DNA from: Planctomycetota bacterium
GTDB lineage: Bacteria > Planctomycetota > GCA-2746535
DNA: 64,000 nucleotides
Direction of reading: 5' to 3'
Assembly (NCBI GenBank): GCA_002746535.1
Contig: NVWA01000008.1
Location: forward strand, 63,935 to 127,934
In this document: positions 27,792 to 37,917 of the stretch, one piece after another
Numbering within the stretch: position 1 is the stretch's first letter
Layout of the letters: the number at the start of each line of letters is the position of its first letter
The notes under the pieces: model-generated
Told to the model about the DNA's origin: nothing
The model's input: the letters and a program-made list of their open reading frames with translations, nothing else
Database searches by the model: none
Position numbers and translations under genes: made by a program

Positions 27792-28967
27792 ATGGATATT
27801 ATAGGCGTCTGTGACAAGTGTCAAAAAAAATACAAATCTGCCAGTAGAAAAGATGGCGATACTAAAGAATGTAAATGTGGTGGATTAATCACTTTTGGAA
27901 GTGGTGAATCGACTTCGTCAGCAAGTGCTTCGATAGCTTCTACTTCTGCAAAAATTACTAGTTCAGTAAAGCAAGACAATTCAGAAGATCAGGAAAAAGT
28001 TATAGATCTTGGTAAATCCTTTGGGAAAATTAAAAAAGAAATTGCAAAAAAGATTATTGGTCAAAATGAAATTGTTGAGCAGTTATTAGTTTCAGTATTT
28101 GCTGGAGGTCACTGTCTTTTAGAAGGTGTGCCAGGATTAGCTAAAACATTACTGATTAATTCTTTATGTGAAGCGCTTCATTTAGATTTTAAAAGAATTC
28201 AATTTACACCAGATATGATGCCATCTGACATTACAGGTACTGAGATTATTCAGGATGATGAAAATGGCAATAGAATGTATAAATTTTTACCTGGTCCAAT
28301 ATTTTCTAATATTGTGTTAGCAGACGAAATTAACCGTACACCACCTAAAACTCAGGCCGCATTGTTAGAAGCAATGCAGGAAAAGCAAGTCTCAATTGGG
28401 GGTAAAGTTTACACTCTAGACAAACCTTTCTTTGTAATGGCGACAATGAACCCAATTGATCAAGAGGGTACATATAGTTTGCCAGAAGCCCAGCAAGACA
28501 GATTTTTATTCAAAATTTATGTTGATTATCCAAGTTTTGATGAGGAAATTGAAATTGCTGAAACAGTAACGTCAGGAATTACTAAGGATATTGTCTCAGT
28601 GGTTTCTGGTGAAGAAATTTTAGATTTTCAGGGTTTAATAAAAAGAGCTCCTGTAGCGAGACATGTCTTAGAGTATGCTGTACGATTGGTTAGAGCAACA
28701 CGAAAAGAAAAAGATGAAGCTCCTGATTTTGTTAAAGAATGGATTAATATTGGTGCAGGACCACGTGCGTGTTTAGCTTTAATTAGTGCTGCGAAGGCGA
28801 GAGCAATACTTCATGGACGCTATCATGTTGCAACTGAAGATATCGCCGCAATTTCAGGACCAGTATTTCGCCACCGAATTTCTCCAAATTTTGGAGCTCA
28901 AGCAGAAGGGATTAATTCAGATAAATTAGTTGAGAGATTAATTGAAGAAATCCCACAGAATGTATAA
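27792..28967 (+). CDS. MoxR-family AAA+ ATPase with N-terminal zinc ribbon
   Basis: Chaperone-like AAA+ ATPase, about 391 residues. Residues 7-32 hold a C-x2-C...C-x-C zinc ribbon (CDKC, CKCGG), then a Ser/Ala-rich linker. The MoxR core follows: Walker A GVPGLAKT, Walker B LADEINRTPPKTQAALLEAM, sensor MATMNPIDQEGTY and arginine-rich QQDRFLFK. The zinc ribbon is an addition to the basic MoxR form. The ATG at 27792 is chosen over a TTG at 27780 because GGAG sits about 7 bases before it. It leads an operon with DUF58 and vWA genes, the usual MoxR partners, and probably remodels these metal-dependent adhesion-site proteins. Confidence 0.93.
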   Translation: MDIIGVCDKCQKKYKSASRKDGDTKECKCGGLITFGSGESTSSASASIASTSAKITSSVKQDNSEDQEKVIDLGKSFGKIKKEIAKKIIGQNEIVEQLLVSVFAGGHCLLEGVPGLAKTLLINSLCEALHLDFKRIQFTPDMMPSDITGTEIIQDDENGNRMYKFLPGPIFSNIVLADEINRTPPKTQAALLEAMQEKQVSIGGKVYTLDKPFFVMATMNPIDQEGTYSLPEAQQDRFLFKIYVDYPSFDEEIEIAETVTSGITKDIVSVVSGEEILDFQGLIKRAPVARHVLEYAVRLVRATRKEKDEAPDFVKEWINIGAGPRACLALISAAKARAILHGRYHVATEDIAAISGPVFRHRISPNFGAQAEGINSDKLVERLIEEIPQNV

Positions 28968-29010
28968 CAGAATTTTTTTTCTAATTGAGTTAACCTTAAG
29001 TTTTGAGTGA

Positions 29011-29910
29011 ATGAAAGTCTTAACCAAATATCTAAATAAGCAAGCGATAGCTGCCATTGCCAAGATGGATATGGAGCCTCGTGGTTTAGTTGCTGGTAGC
29101 CAAGCCGGAAATCATAAATCTCCTTTTCAGGGATTTTCTGTTGAGTTTGCTGGCCATAGAGAATATGTTCCTGGGGATGATATTAAGCATATTGACTGGA
29201 ATGTCTTCTATAAAAAAGATAAATATTTTATTAAACAATACGAAGCTGAAACCAATTTAGTTTGTCAAATATTTCTTGATGTAAGCGAATCTATGAGATT
29301 TGGTTCTCATGAGAAAACGAAATTAGATTTCGCATATGAATTGGCTGTTTGTTTGACTTATCTAGTTACTAAAGCTAGTGATAAAGTAGGTTGCTGTGTA
29401 TTTGATGAAACGATTCTTCAATACATACGGCCTAGCAATAGTTTGGCAACTGTTTATAAACTTAATTCTATTCTAGAGGAAACGAAAGCCACAAAAAAGA
29501 CTAGCGTTGAAAAAAATCTGATGGATTTCGCTGAGCGTTTAGGGCGAAGGGAAATTGTTATTTTGATTTCAGATTTCTTGATCAATCCTGAGGAATTAAA
29601 AAGAGGCTTAGGTCGCTTAAGGTATGATAACCACGAAATCGTTTTGTTTCATATGATAGATCCATATGAAAAAGATTTTCCAATGGATGGTAGAATTAAA
29701 TTTATTGGATTGGAAGGTTTTCCCGAGTTGAAGTTACAGCCGCGACAAATCAGAAAAGCATACCTCGAAAAGTTTAATAATCATCGTGATAAAATTGTTG
29801 AAATTTGTGAAAAAAATAGAGTTGAATATGTTGAAGTAGATACAAGTAAGCCATTAGCGGAATTGATGTTTCAATATATGGTTTCTCGTTTGACTCATAT
29901 TACTAGATAG
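29011..29910 (+). CDS. DUF58 protein (MoxR-associated, vWA-like)
   Basis: 299 residues. The DUF58 signature YVPGDDIKHIDWNVFYKKD is near residue 52, followed by a von Willebrand-like fold with the metal-site motif LDVSESM. Cytoplasmic; no membrane segment. DUF58 proteins sit next to MoxR ATPases across bacteria and are thought to act with them; the biochemical role is unproven. It starts 43 bases after moxR and is followed 22 bases later by the first membrane vWA gene. Confidence 0.9.
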   Translation: MKVLTKYLNKQAIAAIAKMDMEPRGLVAGSQAGNHKSPFQGFSVEFAGHREYVPGDDIKHIDWNVFYKKDKYFIKQYEAETNLVCQIFLDVSESMRFGSHEKTKLDFAYELAVCLTYLVTKASDKVGCCVFDETILQYIRPSNSLATVYKLNSILEETKATKKTSVEKNLMDFAERLGRREIVILISDFLINPEELKRGLGRLRYDNHEIVLFHMIDPYEKDFPMDGRIKFIGLEGFPELKLQPRQIRKAYLEKFNNHRDKIVEICEKNRVEYVEVDTSKPLAELMFQYMVSRLTHITR

Positions 29911-29932
29911 GGGATATAGGAAATTTAATTTA

Positions 29933-32089
29933 ATGTTTATTCATTTTGCATTTTTAGCAGGATTAGGCTTAACGGCCATACCCATCATTATTCACATTCT
30001 TCAAAAGAATAGAGTGAAAGAAATGGAATGGGCTGCCATGAAGTTTTTGCTGGAAATTGTTGAAGAGCAAAATAAGAAAATTCAACTGGAAGATCTTCTG
30101 TTATTGATATTACGTGTGTTGATGTTCATCTTCTTAGTCCTTGGTATTGCTCGACCAATTATGAGTATTTCATCTGCTGGCCTCTTAGATTCAAATGGTC
30201 AAATTGTGATTTTAATGGATGACTCTTATTCAATGAGTACTAGAGAAGGATTAGAAACTAGATTTGATAATGCAAAAAAACGGGCTATAAAATTATTAGA
30301 GAACCAACCCAAAGGGTATGGCGTTTCCATAGTGAGGTTTAACCAATATTCAACAACCTTGACCGGCGGTTTTTCTGTGGATCATGAGTTATTGAAACAA
30401 ACAGTTACTAAAATGAAACCAGGATTTTTAAAAGGTAATATTGAAAATGGATTGGATTATGCAATTAGACTGTTCACTAAAGATGAAGGCAAAAAGGTTA
30501 TTTTTCTAATTAGTGATTTTCAAGAAAAAGATTGGGCAAGTGCCGGTGCGGATTTAACCAATAGGATAAAAGAACTTAATGGCAAAATTGAATTCACGTT
30601 TATTCCTGTAACAGATTCAATTAAAGAAAATGTTGCCGTTGAAAGTGTAACTTCAACCCAATCAGCAGTTAAGCTTGGTGAAAAAGCCACCATAATTGGC
30701 GTGCTAAGAAATTATGGTAAGGAAGTCGCCAAAGATCAAAATGTTGATTTTCTAGTGAATGGTAGCTTAGTTGAGAGTTCAATAGCTTCGATTCCTCCAG
30801 GTCAGACGGCAAAAATAATTTTTTCTTATGTGCCCGAGGAATCAGGTGACCAACGTATTGAAGTGAAATTAAGGCATGATAAAGTCGAGCCTGATAACTC
30901 ATCATTCTTTACATTGAAAGTAGTTGATCAATTGAGAGTTTTAGGGGTTTTAGATGAATCTTCAATAGGCCTAAAATTCCATGAGATAACAATGGCAGAC
31001 ATGGCTTTGAATCCTTTCCCATTAGCATCTAAAGATGAAAGGGCTTTGTATAAATTTGAATATATTGGAATTTCAAGCTTAGCAAGTGTCAAGTTGAGTG
31101 ACTATGATTTTGTTTTAATAGCAAATGTTAGAGACATAACAGGTATAGATGCAAAACCACTTGAAGATTATGTAAAACAAGGTGGCGGTGTTATCATGTT
31201 CCTAGGGCCTAATGTGAAATTAGAAACTTATAATAATAACCTATATAAAGATGGGGAAGGTTTATGGTCATTTCCCTTATCTGAACAGGTGGCCGAATCT
31301 GAAAAAGATAAAGCATTGGAATTTAATGGTGAAAATAAAGAGCACCCTATTTGGCAATTTATCTTAAGTGAAGGACGAAATTATTTAACACCGTTTAAAG
31401 TATTTAAGTCGTTCACATTTGACGTAAAAGAAAACACGAAGGCGATTGTTTTGGGCACGGTAAAGTCTGACAAAATGAATATTGCTAAACCTTGTTTGGT
31501 GGACTTCTCTTATGGGGCGGGCCATGTAATTGTTTATGGGTCTTCATCGAATATGAAATGGGGTCGTTTCCCCATTCATCCTTCTTTCGTGGCTTTTATG
31601 CACCAGAGTTTTAAATATTTAAAATCATTTAGTTCATCAAGTTCTAATCTATCCATATATGCAGAATATAAGAAGAAGGTTGGTTTAGAGGAAAGTCAGG
31701 CAAGCTATCAGTTGATTGCTCCCTCAGGAAGTGCTTATACATTAAGCGTATTAGGTGAAAATGATATTTATGAATTAAAAATTGATTCATCTAAATTAAG
31801 TGAACATGGGTTTTATAAACTTGTAAATTTGGATGACAAAACCAAAGAAAGTTTTTTAAGTATAAATTTGGACGTATCAGAAGGTGATATTTCTTGTATG
31901 CAAAATGGTGCCATTGAGTCTAGCTTTAAACCTTTAGGGGTTAATGTAGATTTATCTGGTGGGGAATTAAGTGTAGCTCTTAACAACATTGATCCCATAA
32001 CCGAATTGGCTTTTATCTTTTTGATATTAGCTTTTATCTGTTGGGTGGCTGAAAATTTACTGGGATATAGAATTACTAAAAGATCATGA
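29933..32089 (+). CDS. BatA-like membrane protein with von Willebrand A domain
   Basis: 718 residues. The N-terminus has the BatA-type pair of membrane segments (residues 4-22 and about 58-78) with RVKEMEWAAMKFLLEI between them. A vWA domain follows with the MIDAS motif DDSYSMS. CARDB-like beta domains and a glutamine-amidotransferase-like region come next, and there is a final membrane helix near the C-terminus (AFIFLILAFICWVAENLL). The bulk is probably periplasmic. It overlaps the next gene by 4 bases (ATGA), indicating translational coupling. Confidence 0.87.
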   Translation: MFIHFAFLAGLGLTAIPIIIHILQKNRVKEMEWAAMKFLLEIVEEQNKKIQLEDLLLLILRVLMFIFLVLGIARPIMSISSAGLLDSNGQIVILMDDSYSMSTREGLETRFDNAKKRAIKLLENQPKGYGVSIVRFNQYSTTLTGGFSVDHELLKQTVTKMKPGFLKGNIENGLDYAIRLFTKDEGKKVIFLISDFQEKDWASAGADLTNRIKELNGKIEFTFIPVTDSIKENVAVESVTSTQSAVKLGEKATIIGVLRNYGKEVAKDQNVDFLVNGSLVESSIASIPPGQTAKIIFSYVPEESGDQRIEVKLRHDKVEPDNSSFFTLKVVDQLRVLGVLDESSIGLKFHEITMADMALNPFPLASKDERALYKFEYIGISSLASVKLSDYDFVLIANVRDITGIDAKPLEDYVKQGGGVIMFLGPNVKLETYNNNLYKDGEGLWSFPLSEQVAESEKDKALEFNGENKEHPIWQFILSEGRNYLTPFKVFKSFTFDVKENTKAIVLGTVKSDKMNIAKPCLVDFSYGAGHVIVYGSSSNMKWGRFPIHPSFVAFMHQSFKYLKSFSSSSSNLSIYAEYKKKVGLEESQASYQLIAPSGSAYTLSVLGENDIYELKIDSSKLSEHGFYKLVNLDDKTKESFLSINLDVSEGDISCMQNGAIESSFKPLGVNVDLSGGELSVALNNIDPITELAFIFLILAFICWVAENLLGYRITKRS

Positions 32090-34476
32090 AATATTTTTTA
32101 GAATATTTTTATAATTTAGATAAGACAGTAGACATTCTTGCTTATCAGGTTCGGTTTGCATTTAATATACCGGAATGGGTGATTGCATTCTTAGTCATTG
32201 CTTCAGGAATCTATAGTTATTGGATATACAAAAAGGAAGCCGATTTTGTAAACCCAATTTATCGATATACGATGGCTGGGTTTCGTTTTCTTGTGTATGT
32301 ATTTATCTTGCTTCTACTCTTACAACCAATTTTGATTCTAGATAGAATGGTCGAACCTAAGAGTAACATTGCCATATTAATTGATACATCGGAAAGCATG
32401 GGGATTATTGAAGAAAGTGCTGATGTTGATTACTTTAAAGATCTTAAGTCCGTGTTGGGAGATAAAGTTGGTGGAAAACCTATTGAAGAGGCCAATCGTA
32501 CACAAATTGTTCAAAGTATTTTGAATAGCGAAAAAATTGATTTATTAAATAGCCTTGGTGATAAGTTTTCTTTACACTTTTTTTCTTTTGGAAAGGAAAC
32601 TAAGAAGTTGAAAATTCAATGGCAGAATGTCGATGAAAAAGGAAACGCCATTGAAAAAAAACCGATCGTTATTGCTGAAGCTAAAGAAAATGTAACTCAA
32701 ATTGGAGCGGCTCAAAGAGATGTTTTGAATTATTTTAAAGGGCAACCTTTGGCAGGTTTGGTTATGTTAACAGATGGTGGTAACAATAAAGGTGAAGACC
32801 CTGAAATTGTTTCTCAGTCGTTGTTTTTGAAAAAAGTTCCTGTCTTTTCAGTAGGTATCGGTTTTCCTGAATCAATCGATATTAGCATTGTTGATATTAA
32901 TATTCCTGAATTATTATTTAAAGACGAAGAAATTGCTGTCGAGGTTCGTTTTAAAGCTAGTTCACTTGAAGGGGTAACCGTTCCAGTCAAGATTTCAATG
33001 GGAGATCATGAATTACCAGGGAAGCATGAAGTCGTTTGCAAGGATGGATATTTTAGTAAGGAATTTGTTATTAAACCTGAAAAAATGGGGCGTTTTTCAT
33101 TAAAAGTAAGTGTGCCTCAGCAGGACAAAGAATTTTTTATTGATAATAATAAATTAAGTAAACAAGTGCGTGTGATTGATAGCAAAATTAGAATTTTAAT
33201 TGCTGTTGATAATCCAAGTTGGGAATACCGTTACTTAAAAGGAATGCTTAATACAGATGATAGAATTGAAACAAAAGTATATATTAATAAAGGTGATTTG
33301 AGAAGGGCACAGCATGACCCTGATTTTATTTATCCGTTTCCAAAGACTCGAGAAGAATTGAACAAAAACTTTGACGTTATTATATTCAATAATATTCCTG
33401 CAAGTGCTTTTAATAAAGAATTGGAAGCAATACAAAAATTTGTTTCTGAAGATGGTGGATCATTTATTATGTTTGCAGCAACTTCTGGAACTCCGGGAAC
33501 TTATTTAAATACGCCGATACAAAAAATGTTACCAATTGAATTTAAATCAATTAATCAAAATGTAAAAGAAGATGAGGCCAAAGAATTTACTCATCCATTT
33601 AAATTGCGGTTAACGGCAGATGGTAAATATCATAATGTGACAAGGTTAACTCCATTAGTTGACGAAAATGAAAAACTGTGGTTAACGTTGCCTTCTCATT
33701 ATTGGTATTACAAGGGAATTAAAAGATTAAAACCCGCTGCAATTGCATTGGTAGAACATAGTGCTGCGGGAAATGAGCATGGTGCAATCCCGCTAATCAC
33801 TCAACAGAGATATGGTAAGGGGCAAGTGTTATTTTTTGGTGTAAACTCTATGTGGCGTTGGAGATTTAAAATAGGGAATAAACATTTCAATAAATACTGG
33901 GCTCAAACGATTCAATTTATGGGATTGCCTCATTTACTAGGAACTATGGAGCGAGTTCAATTCACTACTGAAGGAAAAGAATTTACGGAAGGTCAGTTGG
34001 TTACTACTAGTGTAAAAATTATTACAAAAGAATTTACGCCAATCACTGATGAAGAAATTGTGTTGATTGCAACAGATAAAGAACAAGGGTTATCAGAACA
34101 GTTTAAATTTGCTAGTCAAAAGAAAAAACCTGGTACTTACGAAGGGCAATTATTCCTTAAAAAAGGAAGTTGGGATATTGTTGTTGAACGATATGAAAAA
34201 GAAGGTGATCTGAAATTGAAAGTTACAAAAGCAATGCTTGAATTTGAGAATCCTGCTATGCAAAAAGGATTATTGAGAAAATTGGCGGATCATTCAGGCG
34301 GGAAATTTATTGAAATAAAAGATTTGGCGAATTTAAGAGATCATATTTCTGAAAAAATTCAGAAAATTAGACAACAAGATGAAATGAAATTATGGGATAA
34401 TTGGTTTTTCATTTTAGTGATAACGATTTTAGCTTCGATTGAATGGGCTCTTAGAAAAAAGGCAGATTTACCATGA
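32086..34476 (+). CDS. Large membrane protein with von Willebrand A and amidotransferase-like domains
   Basis: 796 residues. Two N-terminal membrane helices (about 27-45 and 62-84) are followed by a vWA domain with MIDAS motif IDTSESM, beta-rich domains, and a class-I amidotransferase-like segment (FVSEDGGSFIMFAA). GKGQVLFFGVNSMWRWRF follows, and a final membrane helix lies near the C-terminus (FFILVITILASIEW). This is the same overall architecture as the preceding gene, so the pair could form a complex. Its ATG and stop overlap both neighbours by 4 bases. Confidence 0.85.
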   Translation: MKYFLEYFYNLDKTVDILAYQVRFAFNIPEWVIAFLVIASGIYSYWIYKKEADFVNPIYRYTMAGFRFLVYVFILLLLLQPILILDRMVEPKSNIAILIDTSESMGIIEESADVDYFKDLKSVLGDKVGGKPIEEANRTQIVQSILNSEKIDLLNSLGDKFSLHFFSFGKETKKLKIQWQNVDEKGNAIEKKPIVIAEAKENVTQIGAAQRDVLNYFKGQPLAGLVMLTDGGNNKGEDPEIVSQSLFLKKVPVFSVGIGFPESIDISIVDINIPELLFKDEEIAVEVRFKASSLEGVTVPVKISMGDHELPGKHEVVCKDGYFSKEFVIKPEKMGRFSLKVSVPQQDKEFFIDNNKLSKQVRVIDSKIRILIAVDNPSWEYRYLKGMLNTDDRIETKVYINKGDLRRAQHDPDFIYPFPKTREELNKNFDVIIFNNIPASAFNKELEAIQKFVSEDGGSFIMFAATSGTPGTYLNTPIQKMLPIEFKSINQNVKEDEAKEFTHPFKLRLTADGKYHNVTRLTPLVDENEKLWLTLPSHYWYYKGIKRLKPAAIALVEHSAAGNEHGAIPLITQQRYGKGQVLFFGVNSMWRWRFKIGNKHFNKYWAQTIQFMGLPHLLGTMERVQFTTEGKEFTEGQLVTTSVKIITKEFTPITDEEIVLIATDKEQGLSEQFKFASQKKKPGTYEGQLFLKKGSWDIVVERYEKEGDLKLKVTKAMLEFENPAMQKGLLRKLADHSGGKFIEIKDLANLRDHISEKIQKIRQQDEMKLWDNWFFILVITILASIEWALRKKADLP

Positions 34477-36140
34477 TTCGGGATAATCAAACAGATAAAT
34501 TGGAAGCAGAACTTTCTTCATTGGGAGTCTCTATTCGAAAGCAACACCTGTATGAAGGAGCCATAAAACTGATTGGCTTTGTACTAATTGGGTTAGTTAT
34601 GTTTTATCTGGTAGATTACTTAGCAAAAATTCCTTATATCCTTCGTCTGATAATTTTAATCAGTGGTTTGAGTTATGCCTTTTACTGGTATGCATTTAAT
34701 TTTATTAAAAAATATAATAAATTATTATCAGCACATGATGTCAGCTTAATTGTCGAAAATTCTAATCCAGATTTACAAAGTAGAGTCGTTTCAACTTTAG
34801 AGTTCCAAGCACTTGATAAATTAAATCCAGGAACTTCTGCAAATTTGGTTGAGGGTATGCTTAGCCAAACCTTTAATTTAATTAAAAATTTAAATTGGAA
34901 TAGTGTAGTAGAAAAGAAGTGGGTCAAGGGTGCCATGAAAGTCCTTATTACTGGACTAATTATTTTCATTGTTGCGGGTGCTATTTCTCAGGAAGCTTTT
35001 TCAGTTTTTTTCCAAAGATTACTATTTCCTCATCCAAAATATCCGACCAACACTCAAATTGTTGACGTTCAATTTGAAAATGTAAACAAAGGCACTAAGG
35101 TTCGAATTCCTGAAGGGGAAAAAGTTGTTTTGATCGTTAAAGCTGAAGGTGTGCTTCCAAGAATGGGTAAGGTTGAAATGTCTACTGAAAGTGGTTCATC
35201 AGCAGATTATGATTTAATTTATGATGAAAAATTAAAATTATACAAAAGTGTTTTAGATGCCATCGTGGAGCCTATTGAGGTCACCATTTATTTAGGAGAT
35301 GATCGTTGGGGTCCTATTGATGTGGAAGTTATACCACGACCAAAAATCAAAAGTATTCGGTTTAAAATTATACCACCCAAGTATACAGGCTTCAAAAATT
35401 CAGTGGAAAATGGTGGGAACTTCCAAGCTTTTGAAGGTTCTAAGGTTACCTATGAGATAGTTTCTGACAAGCCTCTGAAATCGTTAGAATTTTTTGATTA
35501 TTCTGATACCAATAAAAAAGTACTTTTGACAAAAGTATCTAGCACCAAATGGAATGGTGAGTTAAATATTTCCAAGAACTTCAAATATTCTTTTGTTCTT
35601 GTGGATAATGAATCATTGAACAGTATCGATATCCCTATTTATAGCATTAGTGTTTTGCATGATAAAAAGCCTAGTATTAAAATAAAAGAGCCTTATTTAA
35701 ATGTCGAAGTAGCCCCCGTTACTGTACTTCCAGTTCATTTGATTATAAGAGATGACATTAGTATTCAAAATGTGAATATTTATGCCCAATTAATGGGTAG
35801 AGATGAGCAAGGAGAGGAAATTGATTTAGCTGATCCAACCCTTATTTATGAAAAAAAATCTTTAAATAAGAAGTTAGAAGAGTATAAAGAAGCTACATGG
35901 AATATGGCGCCGTTAAAGGCCGTTCCGGGCAATCAAATAAAGATCTGGATTGAAGTAACTGATAATAAAGTTCCAGTGCCATTGAAGACGATTTCACCTG
36001 AAATAATTGTATCCATTATTTCTGAAGAAGCCTATAGGGCTAAATTAAATGAAGGTTGGCAACGTGTAGACAAGAGGGTAATTGATACTACAAAAGATTT
36101 GAAAGTAACAGAAGATAACATAAATAAATTAAATAAATAA
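34473..36140 (+). CDS. Membrane protein resembling the N-terminal half of DUF4175
   Basis: 555 residues. Two adjacent membrane helices near residues 30-72, a cytoplasmic helical segment with SLIVENSNPDLQSRVVSTLEF, a third membrane helix near 152-170, then beta-sandwich domains (residues 195-510) expected outside the membrane. The arrangement resembles DUF4175 proteins, in which a long charged coiled region follows. Here that region seems to be a separate gene, the Glu-rich protein next door. Function unknown; co-expressed with the vWA proteins (4-base overlap). Confidence 0.7.
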   Translation: MIRDNQTDKLEAELSSLGVSIRKQHLYEGAIKLIGFVLIGLVMFYLVDYLAKIPYILRLIILISGLSYAFYWYAFNFIKKYNKLLSAHDVSLIVENSNPDLQSRVVSTLEFQALDKLNPGTSANLVEGMLSQTFNLIKNLNWNSVVEKKWVKGAMKVLITGLIIFIVAGAISQEAFSVFFQRLLFPHPKYPTNTQIVDVQFENVNKGTKVRIPEGEKVVLIVKAEGVLPRMGKVEMSTESGSSADYDLIYDEKLKLYKSVLDAIVEPIEVTIYLGDDRWGPIDVEVIPRPKIKSIRFKIIPPKYTGFKNSVENGGNFQAFEGSKVTYEIVSDKPLKSLEFFDYSDTNKKVLLTKVSSTKWNGELNISKNFKYSFVLVDNESLNSIDIPIYSISVLHDKKPSIKIKEPYLNVEVAPVTVLPVHLIIRDDISIQNVNIYAQLMGRDEQGEEIDLADPTLIYEKKSLNKKLEEYKEATWNMAPLKAVPGNQIKIWIEVTDNKVPVPLKTISPEIIVSIISEEAYRAKLNEGWQRVDKRVIDTTKDLKVTEDNINKLNK

Positions 36141-36151
36141 AAGGAAATCAA

Positions 36152-37909
36152 ATGTTAAAACACGGCACATTAATTCTCTTTGTAATTTTTTCAACAAATT
36201 TAGTATGGGCTGATGATGCTGCTGATAAGAAAGCATTAGAAATCAGGAAAACTCAATCAGAAGTAGCTAGGAAAAAAAGAACAGCAGAGTTTATTGGCAA
36301 GGAAATCAAAACTGTTCACCGTGACATGAAATATTCTAATGTAATTAGCAGTAGAATGGTAAAAAGCGCTCAAGAAGCTCATGAACTAATGACAACTGTA
36401 TCTGAAGAAAATTTGAAAAACACAAAAATATCTTTACTTGAAGCAGAGCAAAAAAGTGGATCTAAAAGAGATAAAGCTTTAGGAGATGCTGAGAATGAAG
36501 TGGGTAAAGCACTTAAGAATCTTATCAAAATACATAAGTTGGTGGCGAAAAATGCCAATAAAGCAGAATTTAAAAAGAGGATAAGTAATTTAGCGAAAGC
36601 GGTTAAAGCTCAAAATGAAAAGTTAAAAGATGAAGTGAAAAAAGAATTATCAGGTGAGAAGACTCCGCAAGAGAAGCTTAATGAGTTAGCAAAAGAAGAG
36701 AAAGCGATTCAAGAAGAAGCAAAAAAAATAAATGAAGACCTTGAGAATGCTATTAAAGAAGCTAAAGCAGAAGAGAAGGCCGAAGAAGCAAATGCCGAAG
36801 AGAAATCAGACGCAGAAAAATCGGATGAAGAAAAATCAGAAGAAGCAAATGCCGAAGAGAACTCAGATGAAGAAAAATCAGAAGAAGCAAATGCTGAAGA
36901 GAACTCAGATGAAGAAAAATCAGATGAAGAGAAGTCTGAAGAAGCAAATGCAGAAGAAAATGATGAAAATAGTGATGAAGAGAATAGTGATTCTGATGAA
37001 AAAAGTGATTCAGAAGAAAAGGAAGAGCTTGCTGAAGATTTGGAAGGCGCCGAAGATAAGGCCGAGGAAGCCACAGAAGCTATCGAAGAAGGTGATCTTG
37101 ATAAAGCTTTAGAAGAGAATTCTGAATTGCTAGCTCAAATGGAAAAAGCTGCCGATGAATTAAATTCTCAAGAACAAGATAGTGATTCAGATAGTGATCA
37201 GGAAAAATCAGAAAGTGAACAGGCTCTTGAAGAATTAAGCGAAGCCGTTTCTGAGCAAAATGAAAATATTCAAGAGGCAGAAGAAAATAATTCCGAAGGA
37301 GAGCTGACTGAAAGTGAAGAGTTTGATGAAGTCCTTTCAAAGCAAAGGGAATTAAGTAAAGCTTTAAAAAGTGCTAAAGAAAAAGTGGAAGGTAATGAGG
37401 AAGCAGAAGCTGCTTTAGATGAAGCTCAAGCTGCTCTTGATGAAGCTCAAGAAAGTCTTGAAAATGGTGAATTAGATGAAGCCACTGAAAAAAACGAAAG
37501 TGCTGAAGAGTCGATTCAAAAAGCTCAAGAAGCAGTTAAGAAAGAAAAACAAAAAGGTAAGGGTGAAGGTGAAAAAGAACCGCAAGAACCTAGCAAGCCT
37601 GGTGATGGTGAAGAAGAACCGGAAGAAAATAGTGAAGATGGTCCACCAGGACCCCCTGAAGTTGCAAAGATGACGCCATTTGAAGAATCAAATAAAGCTG
37701 CAAAAGAAGGAGATCGGAAAGAAGCGGTACATTTAAGAGAAAATATGATTCAGTTAGGCCACATGCCAAATAGTAAAACTGTTTGGACTGACAAGTCTGG
37801 TGAAAAGCATAATACTGTTCGGTTGCAAAGTTTACAAAAGAAAGCTCCAAAAGAATATTCGGATTTAACTAGGCAATATTTTGAAGCACTTGCAACCTTA
37901 ACGCAGTAA
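36152..37909 (+). CDS. Exported glutamate-rich low-complexity protein
   Basis: 585 residues. A signal peptide ends near Ala20 (FSTNLVWADD). Residues 25-200 are helical and Lys/Glu-rich. About 200-300 consist of 14-residue-type repeats (EEANAEENSDEEKS), and further acidic coiled regions run to about 480. The last 100 residues are Pro-rich, then a conserved-looking end (MTPFEESNKAAKEGDRKEA...KAPKEYSDLTRQYFEAL). The protein is strongly acidic and probably disordered or coiled-coil. The conserved tail suggests a structured docking end, while the repeats are free to vary in length. Likely the periplasmic partner of the vWA proteins; function unknown. Confidence 0.8.
   Translation: MLKHGTLILFVIFSTNLVWADDAADKKALEIRKTQSEVARKKRTAEFIGKEIKTVHRDMKYSNVISSRMVKSAQEAHELMTTVSEENLKNTKISLLEAEQKSGSKRDKALGDAENEVGKALKNLIKIHKLVAKNANKAEFKKRISNLAKAVKAQNEKLKDEVKKELSGEKTPQEKLNELAKEEKAIQEEAKKINEDLENAIKEAKAEEKAEEANAEEKSDAEKSDEEKSEEANAEENSDEEKSEEANAEENSDEEKSDEEKSEEANAEENDENSDEENSDSDEKSDSEEKEELAEDLEGAEDKAEEATEAIEEGDLDKALEENSELLAQMEKAADELNSQEQDSDSDSDQEKSESEQALEELSEAVSEQNENIQEAEENNSEGELTESEEFDEVLSKQRELSKALKSAKEKVEGNEEAEAALDEAQAALDEAQESLENGELDEATEKNESAEESIQKAQEAVKKEKQKGKGEGEKEPQEPSKPGDGEEEPEENSEDGPPGPPEVAKMTPFEESNKAAKEGDRKEAVHLRENMIQLGHMPNSKTVWTDKSGEKHNTVRLQSLQKKAPKEYSDLTRQYFEALATLTQ
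36782..36966 (+). repeat. In-frame tandem repeat coding for EEANAEENSDEEKS units
   Basis: Four imperfect copies begin GAAGAAGCAAATGC, spaced 42-57 bp, all multiples of three. Two include an extra 15-base SDEEK-type block. Copy-number change would keep the frame. Confidence 0.85.
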
Positions 37910-37917
37910 AAGAAATT

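Noticed and set aside
36709-37112. Long open frames on the other frames and strand across the Glu-rich gene
   Set aside because: They arise from the biased GAA/GAT/TCA codons of the repeats; the encoded Ser/Phe- or Lys-rich chains have no start signals or domain features.
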